From the NCBI GenBank assembly GCA_028751875.1, contig CM054158.1, positions 6,630,861-6,694,860 on the forward strand: DNA of 64,000 nucleotides. Direction: 5' to 3'. The notes under the pieces were generated by a model. It worked only from the letters and a program-made list of their open reading frames with translations, had not been told where the DNA came from and did not search any database. This stretch comes from Rapana venosa (Eukaryota > Mollusca > Gastropoda > Neogastropoda > Muricidae). Shown here in pieces: positions 33,188 through 44,879 of this stretch; within the stretch, counting starts at the first letter, position 1, and each line of letters opens with the position of its first letter. The position numbers and the translations under genes were made by a program.

Positions 33188-33715
33188 CACGACACTTACC
33201 GTGCCCACACGATGAGAATCAAGAGTGGCAAAACATGCAGCAGACAGGTGTGCTGTGCTGTGCGTGCTGTGCTGTTCTGTGCTGCACTTATGTAGCTGTA
33301 AGTCGTGTGCGGCCACAGCTGTGTTTCTTCTCTCTATGGGCGACGCGTCCCGGAGGGTAGGAAAGAATGAAGTGCTGAAGGGCAACACGCTTCCAATCAC
33401 TTTCACTTCACATGTTCACGTAGCCCCTTGCTCTGTCACTTGCCCAATAATACTCAAATAAAATAACAACAATGTCCCCTGATTTCCTGGCTTACAGATC
33501 AAACCATTTTTTTCTGACTCCCGTAAAGAACACACGAAAAACAAAGTTTTTTAAAATGTTAAAAAAAATAATCCAACCAGAGTATTTCTTCGCCGATTTT
33601 TGTATCTAAATATTTATGTAAACCTCTCGATCAGGTTATTTGTTCGTCCATCTGTCTATCCAACTTTCGCGTTTGTCTGTCGTCTGTCTGATTTCTCTCC
33701 CCTCCCTCCCCCAGT
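31933..33715. other. Copy 2 of the microsatellite-bearing unassigned segment
   Basis: Repeats 15,560-17,342: GT tract at 31,933-32,033, paired CA runs at 32,541-32,648, a CA run at 33,157-33,186. No gene recognised. Confidence 0.6.
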
Positions 33716-34001
<286 letters not shown>

Positions 34002-34808
34002 ATAAATAACGAATGAATGAACTTCAACAACACAAGGATAAAGATTTTAGTACAAGCCTTAGTCTTGCAGTCTTGTCCCTTGTAAGCCTACAAGATATAT
34101 CAAAACAATCAATAAAACAGAAAATCAATGTCTCAAATACGGATAAAAAATGTACAATACTAAATAACAACACCTAAAAGTTCATAGTGCTAAAAGAAAC
34201 TGACAACAGGCAGACAAACAGACAGACAGACAGAGACACTCTTACTTACTTACAATATAGGCCAACTCACACTGGCTAGCAATAGACTAAAGGCGCTATG
34301 GTCCTTACCTTCTCATTCTCAGGGAACGATAACATTCTGACGCCGCACCAAAAGACCACCAGATATAGAAAAAATCTCCATTAAGGCGCGCACCTTTGTG
34401 GGTTTATAGAATAAACAAAAGAAAAACATATTGGGATAGGGCCTACCGGGCAAAGAAAAGAGGGGAATTAGAGGACGTTGAAGCCAGAGAAAGTGAAGTT
34501 ACTGTAAAGGCGGATTCGAATTCGGTCGGTAAAATAGGATCCAGCCATAAAAGGGAGTATTTTTGTATGTTGTCGTCTTCGATGTATATTACTTGTTACT
34601 CTATGCGGATTTGGTTTTTTTCGATCCTGGGCTAAAGCTCTGAGGTTCACCACTGTGTGCGATTTCCGAATGGTTGCCCCACCATGAGGGCAGCTGCATT
34701 TCCGACTGCGAGGATTGGTATGGCGTTACTAAGGCTTTTTTTTAGACATGCAATTTTCTTTTTACTTTGTTGATAGTTGCTTTCACTAACCTAACGCCCT
34801 CATTGGCA

Positions 34809-34821
34809 CCTCTCTCTCTCG

Positions 34822-34853
<32 letters not shown>

Positions 34854-34945
34854 TCATCTCTCTCTCTCTCGTCTCTCGTCCCTTCCGTGATCTCCCTCGG
34901 GCTCTCTCTCTTTCTCTCCCTCTGTCTCTCTTTCTCTCTCTCCTT
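34809..34945. repeat. (CT)n microsatellite, copy 2
   Basis: Same as 18,436-18,572; a second tract lies at 35,088-35,145. The flanking stretches 34,002-34,808 and 34,946-35,148 hold nothing else I can name. Confidence 0.9.
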
Positions 34946-35148
34946 TAGGTCCTTTAGGAACGGACACAATCTTTTCCTCCCTTTTTCTGGGTGACGTGAA
35001 ACCGAAGTTAGTTTGCTAAACAAGTAGGTCCAAAGATTTGTCATTGCTGTAGTTATTGTACATAAATTTGTTTGTCACTTGCTCTTTACTCTGTCTCTGC
35101 CTCTCTCTCCCCCTCTCTCTCCCACTCTCCCCTCTCTCTCTCTCATCC

Positions 35149-35391
35149 TGGTTACAGAATCGTGATGCGCGCGCCCATGAATGAGACTAAAACCGAAGTC
35201 CCCCGTCTGGAAGCAAACAAAACAGGCGCGCACACGTTAAAACCTGTTTCCCTTTTGGAAAGAGTCCCCTGTCCATTGTATGCTTGGGGGACAGATGATA
35301 AAGTTACAAAACCGCATTCAACACAGGGATTGGATAAAAAAGCACATGAGTCATTTTATTATTTTCTCATGAATAAAAGAATTTGAATAAA
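35149..35391 (+). repeat. SINE-like element, copy 2
   Basis: Duplicate of 18,776-19,018, with unassigned AT-rich sequence from 35,392 to 36,062. Confidence 0.55.
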
Positions 35392-36062
35392 CGAATTTTT
35401 ATTTTAAACACAATCACACACACACTCACACACAGTCACAAATTTTGAATAATAGTTTCAGACCAAGAATGGTACAAAACTGTTTTCCTTCTCCAAAGAA
35501 AGCTGTGGTGTTTATTGGCTGAGCATGACCGGAACCATCACGTGACCGCAGTGAGTGGACTGGACCATTGACCAAGGCTGCTCACGCTCGGTCACTATAA
35601 CATTTCCTTCACACTAAGACGGGGGGCCCGTATTAGGCTTCACATCGATTTTTCATGAATCATCCAAAGTACCAGGTGATGCCATTCCCCAGAGAGAGAG
35701 AGAGAGAGAGAACTGATCACAGGAAGTAATTTAATGGACCATTAACAATACGTCCGTTTTGGCAGGGAGCACGAGTAAGAATACAATTTAAACAATATGC
35801 ATTTTTAACACTGAAATAATGAAAACCGAAAGAAGAAAAGCACTCTCCCAATAACTAATTCCAACAGAATGTATTCATTGTTATCATACATAATTGTTAT
35901 CACAAAGCTTGGCACACGAAAGACACACACACCACACAACTCCACACATCAGTGTCCATGTTCCCCCCAAACCAGCAACAGTGTGGACAAATACGACCAC
36001 CCGACCCTCACATTCAAATAAAGCAATTTAGCCAACGTACTCCCGTATGTCTACAAATATGG

Positions 36063-36625
36063 AAAACTAAATAGTGTTACTTGAAAAGTATATCAGTTAA
36101 CAGCAGCCGTTTTCTTTCTTCGGCTGTCCCAAGCAAGGGAATAAATTTTGCATGTGAATTTAGACATTCTTCATCTTCGATCACAGAGAATGCTAATTAT
36201 TTCTCTCATTTTTTAGATTTCTTCATTAAATATGAAGGCAGTTCTGACGGATTTCATCGTACAAATTACAATCAAACAAAAAATGCCACATCATCTTGAG
36301 TCTTCAAGCACACATGTGGCATGAGGACGGTGCAGATCGTCCAAGTGGAAAACCATGTTTGCAGGCATTTACGGCTAATGTTCTTAAGTCTGAATCGAGC
36401 AGATTACTCTTATGCCATTTCTGTGTACCGACTGTAACATACTTTTCTGTTTTTAAAGGAAGAGTAACCAGTTATACTTTTCTGATTCATCTATGCAAGC
36501 ATGCCAGTCTTGTTTGTAGGAAGCTTTCATTCCGTCTTTAAATTCCCCCCAAAAATCCTTGCTCAAATCCAACTCCCTGGCACATCCACAAAATACCAAA
36601 TCCATGCGTTGTTAGTAACTGCTTA
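36063..36625 (-). mobile_element. LINE 3'-terminal fragment, copy 2
   Basis: Duplicate of 19,690-20,250. The two copies begin to differ at GCTTTC(C)ATTCCGTC near 36,530, where copy 2 has different homopolymer lengths. Confidence 0.6.
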
Positions 36626-36627
36626 AA

Positions 36628-36830
36628 GAGAGTCAGACAGACAGACAGACAGGCAGGCAGACTTGACAGTCAGACAGAGACAGACAGACAGACGTACAGA
36701 CAGACATACAGACAAACTGACAGACAGAGAGACCGACAGACACGGAGAGAGAGAGAGGGTGACAGAGAGAGTGAGACAGAGAGAGAGAGAGACAGAGAGA
36801 CAGAGACAGAGAGAGACAGAGAGAGAGAAT
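36628..36830. repeat. (CAGA)n / (GA)n tract
   Basis: About 200 bases of CAGA then GAGACAGA. It closes duplication copy 2 and corresponds to the start of the T-poor tract after copy 1. Confidence 0.95.
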
Positions 36831-37051
36831 GCACGAATGCATGAATGAGGAAATGAATGAGGATCGGTGATACGCAGGGAACAAGATGGTAGGCCAAGCT
36901 GAGTCTTACAAAACATGAAAGTCAATAAATCAGACAAAGGGGAGAAGAAAAAGCCTACACCACACACACTACCAAATAACATTACCAACAAATACTATTT
37001 AGAAGTCATTCTTCCCACTAAGGTTACTGTATTTGTTAAAACAACAACTCC

Positions 37052-37137
37052 ACACAAACACACACACACACACACACACACGCGCGCGCACATAATTGGG
37101 TGGGTGCGTTTGTGCGTGCGTGCGTGTGTGTGTGTGT
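37052..37137. repeat. (CA)n, (CG)n and (GT)n microsatellites
   Basis: CACACA run with CGCGCG at 37,080-37,090, a short unique spacer, and a GTGCGTGC/GTGT run. Confidence 0.9.
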
Positions 37138-37169
37138 TTGTGTACATATATATATCTTTGTTGTTCCCC

Positions 37170-37395
37170 ATCAAGCATCAAGGATGAGACTATAAACCGA
37201 GGCCCCGTGTTCGAACGCATGCAGAACATCTTGCGCACATGTTAAATCCTGTTCCGCTTTTCGGAAGAGTAGGCCATTGTGTGCCGGTGGAAACAGATGA
37301 CAAAATTTACAAAACCGCATACACACGGGGACTGGATGTAAAAAAAAAGCACCTGAGTGCTTATTCCATTATCCTCCATATAAAAGAATAAAGAA
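37170..37395 (+). repeat. SINE-like element, third copy
   Basis: Diverged relative of 18,776-19,018. It has GGATGAGACTATAAACCGAG, a B-box-like GTGTTCGAACGC, ACAGATGACAAAATTTAC, and a 3' module with GGGACTGGATGTAAAAAA, GTGCTTATTCCATTATCC and ATAAAAGAATAAAG. This independent copy shows that the sequence is an interspersed repeat. Confidence 0.6.
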
Positions 37396-37489
37396 AAAAG
37401 AAAGCACTCTGAGCTTCAGCAATGGTGAGATGTTTACCTCTGCAGCCTGTTCTCCCGCCATTAAGAGAGCCACAGTCTGGCTTTGGGAA

Positions 37490-37790
37490 TACATACATAC
37501 ATACATACACACATACATACATACATACATACATACATACATACCATACATACATACATCATACATACATACATACATACATCACACACACACATACATA
37601 CATACATACATACACACATACATACACACACACATACACACATACATCATACATACATACACACATACATACAACACACATACACACATACATACATACA
37701 ACATACACATACATACATACATACACATACATACATACATACATACATACATACATACATACATACAACATACATACGAACAACAACAAC
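37490..37790. repeat. (TACA)n tetranucleotide microsatellite
   Basis: About 300 bases of ACATACAT with CACACA and ATCATAC interruptions. Tyr/Ile/His/Thr and Met/Tyr/Val/Cys frames are repeat translations. It is followed by CAACAACAAC and unassigned sequence to 38,230, with C-rich runs at 37,927-37,956. Confidence 0.95.
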
Positions 37791-38234
37791 AGACAGATGC
37801 CAGAGACAAGAAAAAAAAACAACATTGTATTGCCGTTACAGGCCACCCATGTCACCACTATACTCCCCCTGTCGCCCACTGCTGCCCATACACTCACTAC
37901 CCAGCAGCAGTGCTGGGAGCTGGTCGGCCCCTCCCCCCCCCCCCCTCCCCCCCCCTCCCTGTCACTACCAGCAAAGGTCTGACAGTTCCAGGCCGGCCTG
38001 GTCTCTTTTGTCAGCCGCTGAAAGAAGCCGCGTTTTATGCAAAAAGTCTTGAATAATCCACTCATAAAGCAGGACCTGCTTTTTCTGCCTGCCACCTGTG
38101 CTTGAGTTTTGTTACTGATTTGTGTGTAGGTGTGTACAGATTTGTGACAACTTGTGCTTATGTTGTTGGAGAGAATGTAGAGGGGACAGTCACACACCCC
38201 ACATGTCTGTCTGTGTTCGTTTTTCCCCAAATAA

Positions 38235-38595
38235 ATACATTTTATTATAGAGAGGGGACACAATTTTCATGTTGTACTCGACTAATTTATGCAAGATTTC
38301 GACTAAGAGCACTCGGCTTCAATGCAAACAAAAGATGGTTTCAACCTGAGACGTCCACACAGTTCCCATGCCCTATGTGTGGTCATATTCTTGATGATGA
38401 AGTGCATTTCCTGTTTCATTGTCAATCATATGTTTCCATACGTGAAAACTGTGGTGTTCTCAATCTAGAAGCTTTCCGAAGGCAAGATATTTTTTCTATC
38501 TTATCGTCCGATGATGATATTGTGATCAAATCGGTTGCAAAGTTTATTGCTGAAGCACTGAAATTAAGACAATTACAGCTAAGTTCCAATTAGCT
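38235..38595 (+). mobile_element. LINE 3'-terminal fragment
   Basis: Open frame encoding LIYARFRLRALGFNANKRWF, then a Cys-x2-Cys-Gly (CPMCG), DDEVHFLFHC, a Tyr and SIRENCG, and a helical basic end before a stop at 38,593. This is the typical C-terminal zinc-finger-like tail of CR1/L2-like LINE proteins. The frame is intact for about 110 codons, so it is younger or better sequenced than its relatives. RT is absent; 5' truncated. It ends 120 bases before the gap. Confidence 0.65.
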
Positions 38596-38714
38596 TAACA
38601 TTTGTGACTAAACTAAAGTAACATTTATATTATGTAAACTCCAGCATTTTGTGAAACACATAAAGAAACATTTATAATTACGCTGTAGTCTCCAGCAAGA
38701 ATATTTTTTGAAAA

Positions 38715-39214
38715 NNNNNNNNNNNNNNNNNNNNNNNNNNNNNNNNNNNNNNNNNNNNNNNNNNNNNNNNNNNNNNNNNNNNNNNNNNNNNNNNNNNNNN
38801 NNNNNNNNNNNNNNNNNNNNNNNNNNNNNNNNNNNNNNNNNNNNNNNNNNNNNNNNNNNNNNNNNNNNNNNNNNNNNNNNNNNNNNNNNNNNNNNNNNNN
38901 NNNNNNNNNNNNNNNNNNNNNNNNNNNNNNNNNNNNNNNNNNNNNNNNNNNNNNNNNNNNNNNNNNNNNNNNNNNNNNNNNNNNNNNNNNNNNNNNNNNN
39001 NNNNNNNNNNNNNNNNNNNNNNNNNNNNNNNNNNNNNNNNNNNNNNNNNNNNNNNNNNNNNNNNNNNNNNNNNNNNNNNNNNNNNNNNNNNNNNNNNNNN
39101 NNNNNNNNNNNNNNNNNNNNNNNNNNNNNNNNNNNNNNNNNNNNNNNNNNNNNNNNNNNNNNNNNNNNNNNNNNNNNNNNNNNNNNNNNNNNNNNNNNNN
39201 NNNNNNNNNNNNNN
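38715..39214. other. Assembly gap (500 N)
   Basis: Exactly 500 N, the usual placeholder for a gap of unknown size. Any frame crossing it is meaningless. Confidence 0.99.
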
Positions 39215-39760
39215 TAAGGCCCTTGGGTTTTTTTTGGGTTTGTTTTCTATTGTAGCCCCAGCGAAGCTGCCCGTTTTTAGGGACTGTACCATAAACCCAA
39301 CCATCACTTAAATTTGGAGTTCTTGTATTGGAGTGTGTTTTTATAGACCACGAGCATTTGTAGTTGTGTGTTTTGTGTGTTTCATTGTGTAGGCATGTGT
39401 CTGTGCCTGTGTGTATGCAGATGTTCGTTGATGTGTGTGTGTGTGTTTTGTGTGTGTGTGTCGTCTGTCTGTCTGTATTTTGCGCGTGCGCATGCAGGCA
39501 CGCACGTGTGCGCACATTTGCAGTGTTCATAACACAACATTAAAAATCCTGTCTATCAGAATCTTCAGAAAAGGAACCATAACAAACCAAACTAAATCCG
39601 TAGAAGAAACCCCCAAACACTCTTATCTCCCAATGTCCCTTCCTAAGGATTCATATCAGGAAATCGGTTTTTCAAAACGGAGAAAAAACCGAAAACCTGT
39701 TGCTGTAAGCAATACGACCCAGTAAGGTCCTGGAAGAAAAATAAGCAAAGTCAGGCTCAA
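39215..39760. other. Unassigned sequence after the gap
   Basis: GT-rich patches (39,430-39,475) and AT-rich sequence. No gene recognised. Confidence 0.5.
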
Positions 39761-39804
39761 ACGCTACACTACACTTTGATCTTAGCCAAAGGCTGAGGAG
39801 CCAT
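39761..39804 (-). ncRNA. U2 snRNA 5' fragment (pseudogene or snRNA-derived retroposon head)
   Basis: The minus strand reads CTCCTCAGCCTTTGGCTAAG then ATCAAAGTGTAGTGT, matching the first ~40 nucleotides of U2 (CTTCTCGGCCTTTTGGCTAAG, ATCAAGTGTAGTAT) with a few substitutions and indels. The branch-site recognition region and Sm site that should follow are missing, so it is not a working U2 gene. Confidence 0.65.
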
Positions 39805-40003
39805 AATGGCAGTGAAACCCATTAGGCTAGCCTATTATATCAACTTCAGATAGACGTCGTCTCGAGCAAGCAAGCCAGTGTCGGCTTACGCCTAGTCAGT
39901 CAGCTGTTCTGTTTTACAGCTCTTCGCGTGGGGTCGTGTGTTGCCTTTTTTCGGCAAGTAAATGCTCAAGTGGTCTTTGTCCTGATCGTCTTTCCTTAAG
40001 TCC

Positions 40004-40004
<1 letters not shown>

Positions 40005-40050
<46 letters not shown>

Positions 40051-40112
40051 TAGACAGACAGACAGACAGAGAGACAGACAGACAGACAGATAGACAGACA
40101 GACAGACAGAGA
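40005..40112. repeat. (GA)n and (CAGA)n microsatellite
   Basis: GA run then CAGA/TAGA repeats. Confidence 0.95.
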
Positions 40113-40254
40113 GAAGGACGAAATAACATTAAATGAAAAAAAACATTCACAAGACAAAATGTAAAGAAAAATAGATAAAGAAACCATTAAAAAAAAAAAA
40201 GAAACAAAAGAGAACAAAAACTCCTCTGAAAAGAAGAAAGGAAAGCTGTGGAAG

Positions 40255-40441
40255 AATAATAATAATAATGTATGGAATTTATATAGCGCTGAATCTTGTA
40301 AAGCAACAAATCAAAGCGCTCAGATTTTATTTCATACCACTTTTAAGTCATGGCAGATTTCTCTCCGTGAAATTCGGGCTGCTCTCCCCGGGGAGAGCGG
40401 GAGAACGCGTCGCCACTTAGCGCTGCGCCACCCTTTCACCC
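40255..40441 (-). repeat. SINE-like element with (ATT)n tail
   Basis: On the minus strand: after an A-rich stretch, GGGTGGCGCAGCGCTAAGTG, a GC-rich region with a CTCTCCCCGGGGAGAG inverted repeat, GAGCGCTTTGATTTGT, TATAGCGCTATATAAATTCC-like end (here AGCGCTATATAAATTCCAT) and an ATTATTATT tail. The last 60 bases recur at 44,170 and 56,500, showing a shared 3' module. Confidence 0.65.
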
Positions 40442-40497
40442 TTTTTTTTTTTTTTTTTTTCTGCAGCTGTATTTGTTTCCCTATCATAATGAAGAGA

Positions 40498-40541
<44 letters not shown>

Positions 40542-40806
40542 AATTTCGATGAACCTGCTTTGTTGGGTTTTGTTTTGGTTTTGCTTTGTTTTGTTTCTTG
40601 AATTGCCTCTCTCATGTGAGCAGGTGTTGTTGGCTTTTCCCCTCATTCTTTAAACCAGGCATTGCACACACACACACAAAACACACACTCACACACACAC
40701 CCCACAAAACCAAAACACACACACCACACACAACACACACACAAACAAAAAACAAACACATGTACCATCTGGAGAGAAAAAATTGACTAGACACACACAC
40801 ACACAA

Positions 40807-40850
<44 letters not shown>

Positions 40851-40860
40851 TCAACTCCAA
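40442..40860. repeat. T run, GA and CA microsatellites
   Basis: Poly-T at 40,442-40,460, (GA)n at 40,494-40,538, CA-rich tract at 40,664-40,745, CA/GA tract at 40,790-40,848. Confidence 0.9.
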
Positions 40861-40869
40861 CTGGACAGA

Positions 40870-42770
40870 TTTATTCACAAAAAGGCCATTGGGCCCATAC
40901 ATGAAGGGGGTTTCCAAAACTGCTTATTATTTTAGTGAGAAGTAACTCACATACAACCAAAGTGTTAATGTATACCCACAACTACCACAATAAAAAATCA
41001 GTTCCAAAAAAATGACTTAAGAAACCAAGATATCTCTTATTCTAAAGGCTTTACACAAATATAAAACAAGGCTGCGCACAATCTCAGGGTGACTAGATGC
41101 CATGAGTAGACAGAATAAATAAATAATAATAAATTAGGCTGCCTACTTTACTTAACCCGAAAGTAATTCTGTTTTACATCTTCTAATACTGGACAGCACA
41201 GCACAAAATAACTTTCTTCCATTTTTGTTTACAAAAGGGGGCCCTAGCAACCTGAGGTCACATCACAGTTTTATAATCTAATTTATGAACATTTTGTCTG
41301 TACACCAAGTCTAACCTAACATAATTTTTTCAAGTAGCCCATATAAACTTTAGAAAAGGTTTACACTGAAAACCCTATAAAATTGTCTGTATTTTTTAAA
41401 ATCTTCACTGTTTTGTATAGACCACCCCACTCTGCAACGCACAATAGTTTTCCCAAAAACCTTGTAAACTCTCTAAAATTTTTCCGACACCTTGATTGAG
41501 CCAAAAAAAACCCAAACCCAAAGTTCACAAAAAACAGGTACGTATTTGTGAAAGCCCCGGGGGGTTTTTCCCCCCGACATCTGATATTAAGCATCTTTAA
41601 ACTTTAAAGGTAACCTGCCCCTCTCCATATTTGAATCTTATCTAATATCTAAAAACACTTTCGCAGCATTTAAAAAAGAGGGTATCTATTGGTTTCACTA
41701 TAAACAAGATCCATGTACGCAAGGGAAATTTTTAAAAAAGTCCCATAACCTTTAGGGGGTGGGAAGGAGGCGTCGAGACCCCACCCTTTTTAGGGCCAGA
41801 TATTGAGGGGGGGCGCCCCTTCTCTCCTCGCTGCTTTACCTTCCCCGACCTAAAGGGGCAGGTATCCCCTTTTCAGGGGGGAATGGGGGAACGTCTGAAG
41901 CCAAGGCGCGCAAACAGCACCCTCCAAGGTAAACCCGCTGGGCCTACTTAAATTTGCTGGGGGGGAAAACCAGTGCCCCACACGAGCATCCCTCCCCGGT
42001 GTACGTCTATCTAAAACCCAAAAAATGCTTTAAAGCAAAAGGTGTACGATTCACAATGTGTTACAGCGCATCCGTCCCAAATTTCCGCGCCATTTTAACA
42101 CAGTGGGTTTATTTTTGCATCAAAAACTTAATCAACAATCAAAAGCTTTTTTTTTTTAATATCGTGTTTTTTCAAAAAAATTAAAAGCTTTTTTTACCTC
42201 GACTTGCCAGATCTTTACATGCCTTTGTGAAACTAAGCTTTTAGAAAAAAAATTCTTGATTTTATAACTTAATCACAGGCATGACTTTTTTTCCCTTGTA
42301 CAGCCATTTTTCGTGAGCAGCTAAATAACCCCCTTTTTGAAAAACAACAATTTATCTTATTCAGATTAACCCCTTTAAAATCAAATGCGTTTCGCCTGTT
42401 AAGCTATTTGCTGCTGTTGTAAGCCCAAACAGTTTCAGATAGCAGGGTACATCATAGAAAAAAAAAGAATAAACAATTCGGAAATCTTGGGGGGAAAATG
42501 GCACCTGTTTTCCCTTTTTAAAAGACTTTTATGGCTAACTCTTAATGAAAACAAAAAAAAAAGAGGCAAAACATCACCCCGAAAGAGAGAGAGAGAGGGA
42601 AAAGAAGAGAGAGGAGAGAAGAGAGGAGGAGAGAGAAGGGGAAGAGAGAACTTTGACGCTTTGACCTTTTTTGTCATTGCCCAAAATGGCCCCTTTTACA
42701 AGGGGGGGTTTTACAGACTTTCTTTTTTAAATACAAATAAAACAAGAAAATCACATAGAGAATACAATGA
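40870..42770. other. Unassigned, low-quality AT-rich region
   Basis: Homopolymer-rich sequence, with G/C-run-rich text at 41,750-41,960 and a GA tract at 42,578-42,650. No gene, RNA or named repeat recognised. Confidence 0.45.
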
Positions 42771-42873
42771 AAATTTTTTATTTCGAGGACAATGAAAAAG
42801 CTCCCATTTTCTTTTTTACATCCCCGTCCCCGCCGTAGGGGGGAGAGGGGAGGGGGGGGGGGGGGGGGGGGGG
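42765..42873 (-). repeat. Dispersed 3' module plus poly-G run
   Basis: ATTTTTTATTTCGAGGACAATGAAAAAGC is a noisy copy of the module at 17,412, followed by TTTTTTACATCCCCGTCCCC. A G run of over 20 sits at about 42,850-42,873. Confidence 0.5.
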
Positions 42874-42920
42874 TTTTTTCGCCCCCAAAAACTTTGGTTT
42901 TAAGGGGCACAGCCCTCCCC

Positions 42921-44018
42921 TGTTTACTTCATACCTCACAGACAGGTTCCAGAGAGTTATTGTAAACAACATTCAATCAAAACCTGTCAAAATGGAATGT
43001 GGAGTCCCGCAGGGATCAGTCCTGGGCCCTGTTCTTTTTAAACTCTTTTACATGCTCCCTCTCAAATATAATAAACAACCACCTATTGATCATCATTTCT
43101 ATGCCGATGATACTCAGCTTCAGTGCAGTGATACTGTTGAAATTTTTCCCTTTCCCCTCCTGACAAATATGTCCTACTGCCTTCAAGACATTCAAAACTG
43201 GATGACTCAGAACAAGTTACAACTTAATGCTGATAAAACCGAAGCCATGGTCATAGGGCCCCAACATAAACTTTCCTCTATCGCAAAACTTCAATAGAAT
43301 TCGGCAATACGTCAGTTCCTTTGTCCAACTCTGTGAAGTATTTAGGAGTAGTTTCTTGACAACACACTCTCTATGAAAAAATTAATCACCCAGACCTGCC
43401 ATCTTGCTACTATCAATTAGGGCGCATAAGCGCGATTCGCAAGTATCTGTCCACTGATGCAACTTCTAAGTTTGTCACATCTCTCATTCTTTCACGTTTA
43501 GACTACTGTAATTCTCTTTGGCTGGCCTCCCAGCATCATCTATCCACTCTCTTCAACGCATACAAAACTCTGCAGCTCGCCCTGGTCCTAAGAAAGAAAA
43601 AATCTGAACACATCACTCCTCTCTTCGATCCTTCACTGGCTGCCTGCCCCACAAAACCTGGAGTATAAAATAAATACCCTCTGTTTCAAATGTCTTCACA
43701 AATCTGCACCCCCTTATCTCTGTAACTGTCTTCATCTGTACACTCCATCCCTTTCCCCTTCAATCAGCCGCAGGATCTTTGTGCTTTCGACACCCCGATT
43801 CAAAAAAAACCCCTGTTGGCCGTCGCTCCTTTTCTGTTTTTTGGTCCATCCACCTGGAATGACCTCCCTCTTTCACTTCGAGAAAAGCCTTCACTTGATA
43901 CCTTCAAATCCAGCCTCAAAACACACTTATTTCCTACCTGAGACTTTCCCCCAAATATCTGTCCCTAATTTTCAACAGCATCTTTTACTTTTAAGTGTTG
44001 TTCCGAGTGTGTGTGTGT

Positions 44019-44062
<44 letters not shown>

Positions 44063-44205
44063 TGTGTGTGTGTGTGTGTGTGTGCGTGTGCCCCGGGATG
44101 CGTGCATACGTGCGCGCGCATGATTTTGAAATCTTTTGTTCGTTTGTTTAAGGAGAGTTGCATGCCTATAATTGATTGATTGCAAGCGCTTCGATTTGTT
44201 TTTTT
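42921..44205 (+). mobile_element. Jockey/CR1-like LINE, RT and C-terminal region, 5' truncated
   Basis: Starts mid-RT with SYLTDRFQRVIVNN, then MECGVPQGSVLGPVLF (42,992), the catalytic HHFYADDTQLQC (43,093), IQNWMTQNKLQLNADKTEAM (43,190) and KYLGV near 43,336. Further on are LILSRLDYCNSLWLAS near 43,490, HITPLF near 43,610 and FKSSLKTHLF near 43,905. The order is that of Jockey/CR1-like RTs. The first 101 codons are intact; later parts are frameshifted. The 3' UTR holds a (GT)n at 44,007-44,085 and ends with TTGATTGCAAGCGCTTCGAT, a match to the 3' module at 56,500. Confidence 0.85.
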
Positions 44206-44479
44206 TTTTTTTAAAAGTTCAGGCTAAAAAATTCCATATTATTTTTTATTTTTTTTTCGGGAAAGGTTGCAGTGTCTGGCGCCTTTGGTTGTGACATCAG
44301 TCACTTCCCTAGATGAAGTGGTTGTTGTAAAAGATTGTTTTTATAAAAAAAATTTAAAAAACCTTTTGCTTTAATTTTGGGAAAAGAGTGCAGTGCAGGG
44401 CTTCTGTATAGGTTTGTGAGTGTGGTGGGTCAGTGTTTGGGATCAAAAAAACTAAAGAAAAAAAATGAAAGGAATTAAA

Positions 44480-44575
44480 AAAAAAAAAAAATTATATATA
44501 AATATATTTTATAAATATATTAAATATATATATTATATATTTATAATATATTTTTATATTTTTATTAATACTGGG
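44480..44575. repeat. AT-rich palindromic microsatellite
   Basis: TATATA/ATAAATATA text, largely self-complementary. Sequence from 44,206 to 44,880 is otherwise noisy and unassigned. Two stretches near 44,260 and 44,780 share GGGAAAGGT.GCAGTG. Confidence 0.8.
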
Positions 44576-44879
44576 TACTAAAGTAGGGGTTTTTTTCTGC
44601 TATCGTGTGGTTTCAAATTTTCCCCCTGACTGACCCATTGGGGGAGAACCCCAGTAGCTGCCTAGTCCGTCCAGCCCCTTTAGAAAACCCCCACCCCCCG
44701 GGGGGAAAAGGGGTGTGGCGGCATTGGAGGCCAGGGCGGGAGCAGACGTCGAGTAAAAAAAGACTTCCTTAAGGGAAAGGTCGCAGTGATTTTTTTTTTT
44801 AAATGGTGTAGAAAATTACAGCCAAGTCTGTGTTGTTGGGTTTTTTCGTACATAGTGCCAGAATTTGGGGACAGGAAAT

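Noticed and set aside
37422..38056. Tyr/Ile/His/Thr-rich frames across TACA repeats
   Set aside because: Pure microsatellite translation.
38625..39530. Frames spanning N runs (also at 55,817-56,625)
   Set aside because: N translated as unknown residues; not sequence.
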